Assembly (NCBI GenBank): GCA_006538405.1 | Contig: BJKQ01000014.1 | Coordinates: 310,001-374,000 of the forward strand | Length of the DNA stretch: 64,000 nucleotides | Direction of reading: 5' to 3' | Source: Hansfordia pulvinata | Taxonomy: Eukaryota; Ascomycota; Sordariomycetes; Xylariales | Part shown: positions 47,276-58,000 of the stretch, piece by piece | Layout of the letters: each line of letters starts with the position of its first letter | Numbering within the stretch: the first letter of the stretch is position 1 | Translations under genes and position numbers: made by a program | Notes under the pieces: generated by a model | What the model saw: only the letters and a program-made list of their open reading frames with translations | What the model was told of the DNA's origin: nothing | Databases searched by the model: none

Positions 47276-48736
47276 ATGCTCGATCTAAGTCGACTTGAGC
47301 TGGCCTGAGTCTTGCCCAGGTGCCGCAGCCTGTGAGGCTGTTGCACAATTCCTATCCCACCTACCTGATCTCGACTATCTACGAGTACGCGTAGACAGCG
47401 CACCTGTCCTCGTACGAGTGGTCGCGACAGGCGCAACTTGCAGCTGAGTCGAGCCAGCGCGCCCAACCGCTCTGTGTCTCCACCGTGCCGCGATTGGCCC
47501 CAGGCGCGCACACCATCACATCCCGCTCGCTGCGTGCCCGCCGGAGCCTTGGTCGCCCGCCAGTCCCGGAGCTGTGCCGTGCCGCGTTGCGTTGCACGGC
47601 GCCGTGCGAGAGCAGCGCGCAAACCAAACCCCGACCACGGGGCTCCGCTACGACTGCGACTGGGCCTCTCCCTGATGGGTCGGCGGCGGGCTCTCCCCAA
47701 GCCAGCCAAGCATTGCTGCGTGGTGGGTGGTGGACGCGGGTGGATAGCCTCACGCCCGGCTTGGATCCAACAGAGGACCTGGATTTCAACGGTACGAGCG
47801 ACTCCTCGTACTACCGGCACCAGCGCCAACCAAGTGTCCCGCGCTGTTTGTTGTTATCAGCCCAATCCAATCGTGGCGGGGTCTTTGTCTGACCGCCCCG
47901 CGATTTCGTCACTGCATCAAATTTTCCTTGCTGAGGAAGAAACTCCTTCTGCCCCCCCCCCCCCCCGGGCGCTCACTGCCGTGGCGGCCATGCGGCGACG
48001 ATCCATACCACCCTTTGCGGTCCCGGCTCCGTAGGCGCGTTCGTTACGAGTACAGTCGCCCAGTTCTAGTGCTCGTTTCTCGGTTATTCTGGCAAGGCAG
48101 TCAGGTATCTTGCTCGTAGGAACTGGTGCATGCACCGACGGGCCCTGCCCGCGGGGCTCTTGGCTTATGATAAATGTGTCTTGCGCCCGCTCGATTTACC
48201 TCATGCTTACCTAAACCCCCCTCCCCTTTCTCTCCTACCGCCTGGGAGCACTGTTCTTGGCAGATGAGTCGCATGTTGCCAAGAGCACAGGTTTTTTTCG
48301 TCATTAACCAGGTGTATAAGGTACCCACGGACCCAGCGTCGTGGTCGCGTTTCGTCTGCGCGGTTCCGCTACAAAGAACCTTGAGTCCAGTTAGACCCGG
48401 CTCAGTCACACTGATCAAGGTCTTTCGGGGGTTGCCGTGTTCTGTGGCTGTTCTGCTTGGCTGGGCGTTTTGATTGGAACCCGCGGCTGAGTCCACAGCC
48501 CTGTCGCCCCGGAGAATCCTCTCCGCCCCCAACACGGGGGTGTTCATATCACGAGTCACATGGGATCGTTGCGCAGTGACAATCTAAAGAGGTGACACTC
48601 GTACGCCCGCAACGGTACCGAGGCAATTCGCTTCGCTGTATCAGCGTCTATTGTCTACTCGTATAGAACCAAGACAAAATAGAAGAAACATGCTCCCAAT
48701 TCAGGTAGAAACCCCCAGATAAATCCAGACGGTCGT

Positions 48737-50987
48737 CTAATCCAGAATGTGCTTCTTGTCCGCCCACGAAGGCTGGATGCTGCGGCACACGCTCTCGTAG
48801 TCCTGCAGCTTGCGCTGGTCCAGCGCCAGGTTGGGCGTCGTCCAGAACATGGTCCAGTTCATGTCGGGGATCTTCAGCGTGCCCCGGGACCGCTCGAAAT
48901 ACCACTTATTCACCGGGTTGTCCTTTCTGCTCCTCCAGCACACGCCCTCGGGAAAACAGTCGCGCACCATGGCGTTGAACACAATGTCGGCCACGCCGCC
49001 TGCCCCCTGGCTCTTGCGCAGGACGGCGAACTTGTCCAAGTAAGGGACCAGCCTTTCCGGGTCGGTTGCCTGGCCGCCTCGCCCATCCGCCGGCTTCTCC
49101 CACGTCAGGAGTGCGCCTCCTTCGTACTCGCCCGCAATGATGACCCCTGCCAGGTTGCCCTGAATGCGCTTCAGGTAGTCGTCGACGTCCAGCTTTCTGC
49201 CAAAGGAGTCCTCGATGAGGTGGACCAGGCGCGGAAGGTCGATGCACGGATCCGTCAGGTTCAGCACGGGCTGCCCGGGCTGGGGAGGCCGCCAGGGCAT
49301 GCTCCGAGGATCCGGAAAGATGGTCACCGGCATCCCTCGCTTGGCCAGGGTTGTCAACGATCCTATCTGTGGCGTCCCGCTGGATGAAGTGGTCGGTTTG
49401 AATCGTTCGGTGGGTAGTGAAGATGACCGGACGGGCTTGTCGGTCAGGAGGTTGTGTATGAGGGGGTTCTGGCCGCGCCTGGTGGACACCATCGCCCAGT
49501 CCATCTCCCCCGGCTTGAGCTCCTTGGCCACCTCCTGTGGAGTCGTGATGACTGCTGAAGACGTTGGCGGGAGCATCGATAGAGCGTTCCTTGCTAGGGC
49601 AGCGTTCTGAAGATGCTGGGAGTTGTCCGGGTTCGGTGCGGCCGTCGTTTCCGATCGGCCATCTGGGGCTGATTGCCCACCGCCTGCTAGATATCTGGCG
49701 ACTTCTTCGAATTGCTGTTCGAGGTTCAGAAACATGTGTCTTCCCGTGGCACGATTTGTTGCCGGAATCCCGCCCAAGGGGTCGAGGATGACGAGCCTGT
49801 AGACCTCTGCGGCCCTTGGCAAGTCTGCTTTGCGCGGGCTGTCTGTGGGTTCGGCAAACTGAAGTCCCGAGAGCTGCCGCACCAGTGCCAAAACAGCGTC
49901 ATCGGGATTGACAGATTTGATGGTACAAGTGTCGGCAGTCAGGCCGAACGAGGTGATGATGGGGATGTGGTCGTCTTGCAAGCTGGACATCAAGTCCTGG
50001 GCATTGCTGACCAGCAGGCCGCGGGACACGTAAGGCGAGGGCTCGGCTGCTTCCTGGTTCGTGTCGTTGATGACGAGAGGGGAGTCAATGACCCGCGCAC
50101 CTGGCGTGTCCCACTGGTCAATGGCCATAGCCAGGCGGGTGGCTTGCTGGTTGGCGATCTGCCTCTGGACAGCCTCGCTTTCGCTCGGGTTGTCGCAGTC
50201 AAGCACGAGGATGCTGATAAGCCCGAGTTTCTGCAGCTGGCTCAGCGTCTTGCCGACGCCCTTGATGGTGTCGTCGTTGACTTGTTGCGGGAGCCGGAAC
50301 TTGACGAGCGCCACATGGACGGGGTCTTGCGAGGGTGTGGCCTGTGCTGCTTGCGGTTGGCCATGTTCTGGCGAAGCTTCGGCATCGCTGCGCCGAGGCT
50401 GAGAAGAGCGCTGCTTGAAGCCGGTGACGCCCTTTCTCTCCAGGAGCGGGACGAACTTGTTGATGTAACCCTTGGCATCCCGCTTGGTCACGCTGGTCTC
50501 GAGGATGGAGACGAGGAAGTCCTGGAGAAGGGCGTCAGCGTCGTCGCACCGCGCCAGCTGCCGGCGTCTTCTCTTACCCGGTCGGCGCTCTTCTTGTCCT
50601 TCTCTGCCTTGGAGATGGAGGTGTAGGTGCACCGAGGAGGGACCGACGGTCCACCGCCATTTGGAGCGCTAGCCGTGACGCGCGGCGGTGATGTGGGAAA
50701 GGCATTGTTGGCCTGACCCGAGACTCGGGAGTGGAAATCTCTGGCGAGTGAGCTCTGGGGTGAGGTGTCAGACGTGTCCTGCCGTGCTGTGCCGTGCCTC
50801 GTCGTTGCCACAGATGCAGGTGGTTGCTTGCTTGCTTGCTTACTTGCCGAGACGTGCGAGTCTGCGTGCGCGCGTGCAACACCAACGACGGGGGGTCCGA
50901 TCAGGGGCCGGTGGCACTAAGTTAGGCTTGGCGACTTACATTCAGGCTGGCATTCGCCTTTTGCCAGGCCGCCTTTCCAACCGTCAT
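48737..50987 (-). CDS. ARG2: Mitochondrial N-acetylglutamate synthase (arginine pathway)
   Basis: Three exons on the minus strand (50940..50987, 50578..50754, 48737..50521) give 669 residues, with all introns in phase 0. The protein starts MTVGKAAWQKANASLN and has a basic, Ser/Ala-rich N-terminus compatible with mitochondrial import. It continues into DFLVSILETSVTKRDAKGYI and an amino-acid-kinase-like domain (for example VHVALVKFRLPQ, EVYRLVILDPLGGIP). The C-terminal acetyltransferase domain carries LVHLIEDSFGRKLDVDDYL, LAGVIIAGEYEGGALLTW and VRDCFPEGVCWRSRKDNPVN. The enzyme makes N-acetylglutamate from glutamate and acetyl-CoA, the committed step of arginine synthesis. It is feedback-inhibited by arginine and associates with acetylglutamate kinase. 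This is the orthologue type of yeast ARG2 and Neurospora arg-14. The 16-codon first exon was chosen because it supplies an ATG and a perfect donor. No arginine attenuator peptide was seen upstream. Confidence 0.96.
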
Positions 50988-52524
50988 CTTCCGGGGCGCA
51001 TGCTGGGGTGAAGAGAGAGGCCGAAGGTCTAGGGCATCTCCCGACTCCAAGGGGGCCAGCAGAGAGGAGGCTTGAGAAAGAAAGAAAGAGAAGTCGACGT
51101 GGCGATTGGCAGAGGTTGAAGCGGGAGGTTCGTCACTGGAAAGTCGGCGTTGCGCCTGTTTATGTTGGATGCATCGTCACTTCCTGACCAGTGACTCAAG
51201 GCCGATAAGCCGATAAGACCAGCCTGAGCGGGCTTAGCCTCGCCCCGCCGCACCACCTCACCGCAGCCCGGAGCGTTCAAGGTAGGTGAGTACCTACCTA
51301 GATACATTTAGGTACGGTTGAAAGTGCCTACATGTAAGTAGCTAGGAGTGGAGGCTAGGAGGTACCTCGGGCTAAGGCAAGCCGCACCTGTTCAGTATCT
51401 TTCGATGCTATAGCCTAGCCCAGGCCCCGAACCCAACCTCGGGGGTGGCAGTAGGGCCTGAGCCACGGGGGCTTGTCATTCGGACGAGTACATCCATCTC
51501 TACGGCTGTACGGTACTGTACCTCCACTGTAGCCAGCCGCGGCGTCCGGGCAAAGGATGGCAGATTGAATCCATCCATGATGGCAGCACGACGAAGCATT
51601 GTCAAGGGTGCAAAGCGAACCGGCTTCAACTGAGTGGCTCAAGTCTCCATGCTTGTGAGAGTATGGTACATGTGGGCTTATACATGTAATGAGGAGGCTG
51701 CCAGGTATCTACCTTGCTCAATTGACCTTTCTACCTCAATCAGCTAACAAGCCTTATACACTATGAAATGCAGCCGGCCGCCGTTGTCGGAAAACTCGGG
51801 ACATTCTGGACCTTACCCAGTCAAGTTTCTTATGTCTATTCTCTTGGGTCTGTAGAGACACAATGATTGTCGGCAACTCTTCCAAGAGTCTTGTTCTCAA
51901 CACTGGCTGCTTTACCTACCATGTTTCCTCCAGATAGATTCGTCAGTCGCGTTCTCTGCAATGTAGGTGGCCAGCAAGGCACGGGGCTGCAATACCAGCA
52001 CCAGCAACAACCTTGCTCAATCCCACTTTAGCATCCCCGACATATCCGCTGACGACATACATGGTTTGTTGTGAGTGTGAATGAAATAATTGAGGCAACG
52101 ATGCTCGGAAGTGGACTTTCGAACCGACCACCAATCCGCGGCCAATGTTTTTGAGATGTGCTGGGAAACGGACGGCGCTCGCCGGTTATTTTTATTATTT
52201 TCCTTCCCCTCTACTATCTGGCGGGCTTCCGACTATCCCAAAGCGTGCTCCCGCGATGGATTGCTGGCACGGGGCATACCCAGGACGGCAATCCGCAGGG
52301 GAGGGGCGGCGTGGCGATCGCAGGTAGCGGCGCCACTATAATCTTGCCTTGACGACGGCTCCGGCGACGGCCCGGACGGCCACCGCGAGCGACCGCCGCT
52401 GGTATATAGGTAACATGCCTTGCACACAACACAATAGCCCCCCCCTCCTCCCGTATTCTCCTCCTACCCTAGATCCCTCCGACGACGACGACTTCGGCCC
52501 GCACACGAACTTGACCGATCGACC
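50988..52524. other. Divergent promoter region, acetylglutamate synthase and dehydrogenase
   Basis: About 1.5 kb containing both promoters. A TAGG/CCTA-rich patch lies at 51282-51310. Small frames near 51.4-51.6 kb and 52.1-52.4 kb have no recognisable features. TATATA near 52402 is the likely core promoter of the dehydrogenase. Confidence 0.55.
52402..52408 (+). promoter_or_regulatory. TATA-like element of the dehydrogenase gene
   Basis: GTATATA lies about 120 bp before the ATG at 52525, a common spacing for fungal core promoters with a short leader. Confidence 0.4.
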
Positions 52525-53582
52525 ATGGCGTTTGCTTCGCGACTGGCCATCATCACCGGCGGCATCGGTACGTCAAGCCCCCCGGAACTCCCACGATGAC
52601 CCGGACCCCTCCCTCAAGCATAAGCATCCTTCTGACCATGGGGCGACGCGCGCGCGCACCAACCAACAGGCGGTATCGGCAGCGCCGTCGGCAAGGCCCT
52701 GCGCGGCCAGGGCGCCCAGCTGGCCCTGCTGTACGCGCCGTTCGAGAAGAGCAAGGTCGCCCCCGTCCTCGAGGAGGTCTACGGCGGCGGCGGCGGCAAC
52801 GAGACCGCGGCGGGCGTCAAGGCGTACGCGTGCGACATTGCGTCGCCCGAGTCGGTCGGCGAGGCGTTCGCCGCCATCGCCGCCGACGCCGCCGCGTTCC
52901 CCGCGTTCCTCGTCAACAGCGCCGGCTACGTCAACCTGACCCCGCTCGAGCACACGCCGCCCGACGACGCCCTGCGCCACTACATGATCAACCTGTTCGG
53001 CCCCACGCTGACCGGCCAGGCCTTTGCCCGCCTGTACTTTGAGGCCGCTCAGAAGCAGAAGCAGCAGCAGCAGCGGGTCCCCGGCGGCCGCATCGTCAAC
53101 ATTGCCAGCCAGGCCGCCCACATCGCCCTCCACAACCACGGCGCCTACTGCGCCTCCAAGGCCGGCGTCATGGGCCTGACCCGCTGCCAGGCCAGCGAGT
53201 GGGGCCCCGCGGCATCACCGCCAACAGCGTCAGCCCGGGCCCCGTCTGGACCGCCCTCGGCAAGAAGGCCTGGGCCGACGACAAGGTCCGCGAAGAGTGA
53301 GTTGCATCATGAGCGCTTGCCACCCGGCGCGGTGACGTCATTTTTATTCTTGTCGCCGCCGTCGTATTCTTCTCATGCTTCTTCTTCTTCTTCTTCCTCT
53401 CGTTCTACTCCATCAGCTGACCACAATCACCCGCGTGTGCCAGATACCTGCGCGCAGTGCCCACCGGCAAGTTCGCCGAGCCCGAGGAGGTCTCCGAGAC
53501 GGTCTCGTTCCTGTGCCAGGACGCCGCTCACAACATCAACGGCCAGGATATCCGGCTCGATGGAGGTTACACCGCTCGCTGA
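52525..53582 (+). CDS. Short-chain dehydrogenase/reductase with apparent frameshift
   Basis: Exons 52525..52567, 52670..53296 and 53444..53582 cover a whole classical SDR. The cofactor site is TGGIGGIG at the first splice junction. It is followed by CDIASPESV, VNSAGYVNL, the active-site serine in RIVNIASQAA, Tyr and Lys in GAYCASKAGVMGL, then NSVSPGPVWTALG and the C-terminal NGQDIRLDGGYTAR. These enzymes oxidise or reduce alcohols, sugars or ketones with NAD(P); the substrate is not evident. Between the catalytic Tyr/Lys and the SPGP motif the frame shifts. After SEWGP (53205-53210) the expected RGITANSV is read only one base over, and exon 2 is 627 nt where 628 would keep frame. A missing C in the CCCC run at 53205-53208 explains it. 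All motifs on both sides are intact, so either the gene was inactivated very recently or the base is a sequencing error. Confidence 0.88.
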
Positions 53583-54523
53583 GCTGCACCGTCGCGCATG
53601 GGAAAGAAAAGGGAAAGGGAGGGACAGAAAACGTAGCTCTTGCCCGGCCGCACAAGCAGAGGACTGGCACAATGGCCGGATCCAGCGTCCTGCTGCCCGA
53701 TGCAAGGGCCAATGGCCAGGTGCGCCATGTCGGTTCGTCCAAAAAGGGGGATGCGATCAAGAGAAAGCCCATTCGTCTTAGACTCGGAAGTTTCGAAATC
53801 GTGTGATTCTGTTAGAATCGTAGACACTGGCACCATCAACATGGTAGCATGAGGATCTCTAGTTTCAGGCCTGGTCCGCGTGACCGTGACGTCGAGGAAG
53901 ACCAAATGATGCTTCTACCAATACATGGCTGCTGTCTGTGCGGCAATCCGAGGTCCGCAACCGAGTCGTGAGCTATAACGTGCGCGGTGCCCGCAGCCTG
54001 TGCTCTCAGAGCCGCCTGTCCGAGCAATACTTGGCGGTTTGAAGCTCGCCACAATAACATTCCCGATGAACATGATTAGCTTAGCAACGAGTCGGCGTGC
54101 ACCGCACCACGGCCGACTGTGCGGACCAGCAGGTCCGCCAAAGACATGGCTTAACTCTCACGAGAAGAGACATCTGAGGACCACTACCATGTTACCCGAT
54201 GTCTGTAGGTGACAACTGCAACTTCCGTCTCGGCCGCTGGCTGCTTAAGAGGAGTCTCTGCGGACAGTTTCCATTTTATATTGGCGAGCTAGAATCTGTG
54301 ACAGCTGATTCTGAGCTCAGCCACGTCCAGACACATGCCACATTTTCCCGAGCTGCTTGCGGGGTGCCGTCCCAAAGCCAGGAAGCACGTGTGATACCCA
54401 ATCATCGACGAAAGGGCCGGAGGAAGAAACAAAGGTTGGGGACACGATGGTGTTACCCTGTGTGCGAAGCATGCTTAGGCGGCCAGTGCGCTGTAAATGC
54501 TGCCTATTCGAACATGACTGGCG

Positions 54524-55012
54524 ATGAAACGCCCTGTTCTGGTTGTCTGGAGGGAATTCTGGGGCGCTTTCGAGACTCGAACCAGCAGTGATCCGGTAGA
54601 GCTGTCGTTACGAATGGAGTCATCAGGCAATATAATGACTACAAATACTGATCTGCGGGCTGAAAGCTTGGCAAGTGCCGAATCGTCACGTATAGCTGTC
54701 CGCAAACACCCTGGATACACATACACTGAAGACCACGACACCCACGCCGTTGTCCCCTTTCTCTACAAAATTTCTTCCCTCGACGATGGTAAGGATAACC
54801 CATTTAGGATCGGACAGCCGGTCACCGTCGGCTATTCTCTCTCACCATGTCCCACGTCAACGCCTCCCAAGCCTACACTGCTCGCTTGTCTTGTTTCCTT
54901 CGCTTTGGGGATTACTGCACTTATTGCTTGCCGGCTCATCTATCCGAAGATACAAGGCAAGAGATGCTTCTGGCCAACCACAGAACATTCTCTCCAGTGC
55001 GTGGAATGTTGA
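54524..55012 (+). CDS. Weakly supported ORF with one predicted membrane segment
   Basis: An ATG-started frame of 162 codons. A second in-frame Met (MESSGNIMTTNTDL) precedes a polar stretch and one strong hydrophobic segment (LLACLVSFALGITALIACRL), followed by a basic flank. This resembles a small single-pass membrane protein or the N-terminal exon of a larger one. A Ser/Thr-rich stretch in another frame (about 55358-55545) could be a later exon or decayed remains. I recognise no family, and chance cannot be excluded. Confidence 0.22.
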   Translation: MKRPVLVVWREFWGAFETRTSSDPVELSLRMESSGNIMTTNTDLRAESLASAESSRIAVRKHPGYTYTEDHDTHAVVPFLYKISSLDDGKDNPFRIGQPVTVGYSLSPCPTSTPPKPTLLACLVSFALGITALIACRLIYPKIQGKRCFWPTTEHSLQCVEC

Positions 55013-58000
55013 TCCTGGCGTGGCGGGCTGAAAAGAATAAGAGTCTGACTCTCCGAGGATACCTCGAATGGCGAGCAGCTGGGTGAAAATGATAGGACCA
55101 CCATATTTGACATTAATCCTCAGTCGCCAGCGACCAGAGTGCGCTTTTGCCAACTACCCCCGATCTGGAGAGACAGTCATACACGGGGGCACCAACAGGG
55201 TCGGCTTTGAGCCTTGAGATTCCATGCCCGAAAATGAGCAAATCGTGATCCGGGCGACCCTCGACGGTAGAGACTTGGCCTGTTTCTGGATAACGATGCT
55301 TGCAAAACAGCAGTCAATATTTCTTAAGGCACCTCACTCTAACTTGATGTATTCTCGGTGGCATCTTCAAGCACATTTCCGGACACATCATCAAGCGTGT
55401 ATGTGACAGCTACGGACACATTCGGGGATATTCACGGAAACATCGCCAAGCCCACACTAACCGGGCCTCAGGTCGTCCAGCATAGCAAAAACGCTGCCGG
55501 TAATTACTCGCAAGTCTCTACCTCTCTGCGACTCCTGCTCGTCTCGACTCCGAGCTGTTCTGGGATGTGAAAAACGGTGTACGCTGAAACGGCAGGAAGG
55601 TGAACGTAGTGATCCGAGGCATTTCGCCAGTCAGCCAAGCAGCCCGCTTGAGCTGCCTGCCACTAGATCACTGCCGCCAGCACCCGGACACGTGGGCATA
55701 CGTCCAAGACGATCAGGGTCCTTCCTGCATGGAATGGGCCCTGCCATGTCTGAGCTCTCCAACAGCGCGAATGGGTCTGCCCTGCGAGTGCTGCGTGTCT
55801 CTAAAGCCAACGAACACCATCGGGACCGGGTTTTGACTACACGAGCCTTCGAAAAGTGGCTGAGAGCGGTGTGGCTCACTTGATCTGACCCTGCTGCCTC
55901 TGGAACGCGGATACGTCGGAATCGAGTTTCTGCGCCTCTTTTCCGTGGATGGTTGGTATCCATGCCTCGAGCTCTACAGCTCTACATCTACTCGTAAGCT
56001 AGTGGAAGCATTTCAAATGTGCTTGGCTGGTGGCCAGACCGAGGGTCGCGGCATGGGGGTGTGTGTCTGTGTGTGTCGTGGAGGACTCGTAGTAATGAGA
56101 ATAAGAAAAGCTGTTCCCCTCGTTGTTCAGGGAGGTAGAGACCTTACCGAAAGTCACTCTGTCAGCACGGGCAGGAATCCAAATGGCACGTGAAAACGCC
56201 ATGGGTCGAATCGTCGTATCCGCAAACCTGAGGTGGTCCCGTGTACTCGTAGTCAGTGGTCGGAGGAGCTAATCCAACCGCAGCTGGTCCAGACCCCGAC
56301 ACATTCCAAGCCGAGACGGCATTACCGTGGGCGAGACCGAATTCGGAAATGCCAGGACCCTGAAGCTTGCGGGCATCATTGATGATTGACTCAAGGCCGC
56401 CCTGGCGAGAGGTGGCAATACGAGTCCCTGGTACGCGTGGGTGGGCGAGTGCGTGTGCGTGCGCGTGTGCGTGCGTGTCCGTACTCGAACCAGGAGTAAT
56501 GACGATCCAGTTTTAACGGAGTCGCGTGCGGCGGCCATTGAACGCGTGACCAATCAGCCGCCGGCTGCTGAAATTGTCAGTCCCTGGAGATTCCTTGCAC
56601 CTGGAGGCAATCGTCGTCCCCCGGCGCAATAGTCGAGCAGGTAATAAGATTGTCACTTGGCGGAGGAGGGGGTTTTGTCTCCTGTGCCACTGCCGGAACA
56701 CTCGTAGATGGTGTTTGTTGAAAGGAAAAGCGAATGGCTGCCGATTGGCACACTGACTGACTGCTGATGGCAGTCGCTGCCTTATCCCTACGAGTAGGCA
56801 CATGTTCATGGCCCATCGTGCCTGCCTCAAGGCGGTATTTGATGGCAAGATATGAGTCCTCGTACGAGAAAGGTTACGCGCCTCCCTGTTGGATACCAAG
56901 GAACTCCTAAGACCACGGCACATTGACCCTCAAACAAGTACCAGTGTACTTACTCTTGGGCCGGCCGCACCATTACCGACCACCCGAAAAAAGAGTACAG
57001 GTACGCGTACGGGGTAGTATGAGAATGAGCAAATGGACATCCATTCGGACTCCGGCTCAACACTCCCAGAGCTCTGATCTACACTGTGAGAGAGAATTGA
57101 CCAATCACTGTCACGATTTGAGACACAGTACCCGCAAGCTGACGTCTCGGGCCAATCAAAACTCGCGACTGGGCAGCGCCTAAAATTGGCAATCTCTTTC
57201 CTGCCCCGTCCGGTGCCGCGACCAGGTGGCAGCGACGTGTCAACAGCCTCTGCCTGGGCGCGGCTGCCCGTCGCCTGCCACCCATCCGGCCCACGGATCA
57301 GCTAGCTCACCTCGAGACTATATATATCCGACTCTCCTCCCACCGATTCTGGCTGACTTTTCCCTTTTCTTCTTCATACTTACCTTCACAAGGTGCCCTC
57401 AGCTCAAGATTTGGGGGTCCCTGGAGAGCAAGCCTCCATTGCACATCGGGGTGCGGGCTCTCCATGATTAGGCTTCGGCCTCGTCATTGTGGCAATTTTT
57501 GATGTCTTCCCTCTTTTCATTGTGTACACGGCTTGACGCGGTGTCACGAAGAAGAGATTGCGCTTAGTCTCTCGGGTCTTTGCTCCCTGCCTACGGGTGA
57601 CCAACGCCGCGGTTGCTTCTCGTACTACTGCATCGGTGTTTTCACGAGCCCCTTCTCGGCTGAACCGCCGTAATGTGCTCGGTCTGATCTGTGGTTGCAT
57701 TTCCCTCGTTCGCAACCTAATTTCTCGGAACCTCTTCGACTCTTTGAACAGGTACCTGCATCTAGACATTTTTCCTCGCCACGCTCCAGCACAAAGATAT
57801 CGTGTAAGTCGGGAGCGGATCGAGTCGCGCTCTGATGGCGACCCTCTCGACAAGCTCCATTGCCCCTGTCCGCGCAGCTGCAATGCGACATGGGAGCTAT
57901 CCAGTTACAGTTACTCGTACTCTTCAAGTAGCGGTCAACGTCAGTCGACGGGGTGTAGGAGTGTCGCACTCTCTTCGAGTACGAGTGCTGGCGCGTTTTC

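Larger units (their letters stand above)
46022..48736. other. Intergenic between hsp88 promoter and acetylglutamate synthase stop
   Basis: About 2.7 kb without a supported gene. It contains C12 (46766-46777), G17 (47259-47275), C15 (47952-47966) and three copies of the dispersed octamer (47380, 48045, 48656). Frames of up to 347 codons on the minus strand (46786..47829) are Arg/Gly/Ser-rich with no domain features and no splice logic, and I regard them as chance. Confidence 0.55.

Noticed and set aside
46786..47829. 347-codon minus-strand frame between hsp88 and the acetylglutamate synthase gene
   Set aside because: Arg/Ser/Gly-rich, crosses homopolymer and repeat tracts, and has no domain or convincing splice structure.
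54565..54600. Possible minus-strand tRNA B box (GGTTCGAGTC)
   Set aside because: The T-stem pairs poorly and no A box or cloverleaf fits the flanks.
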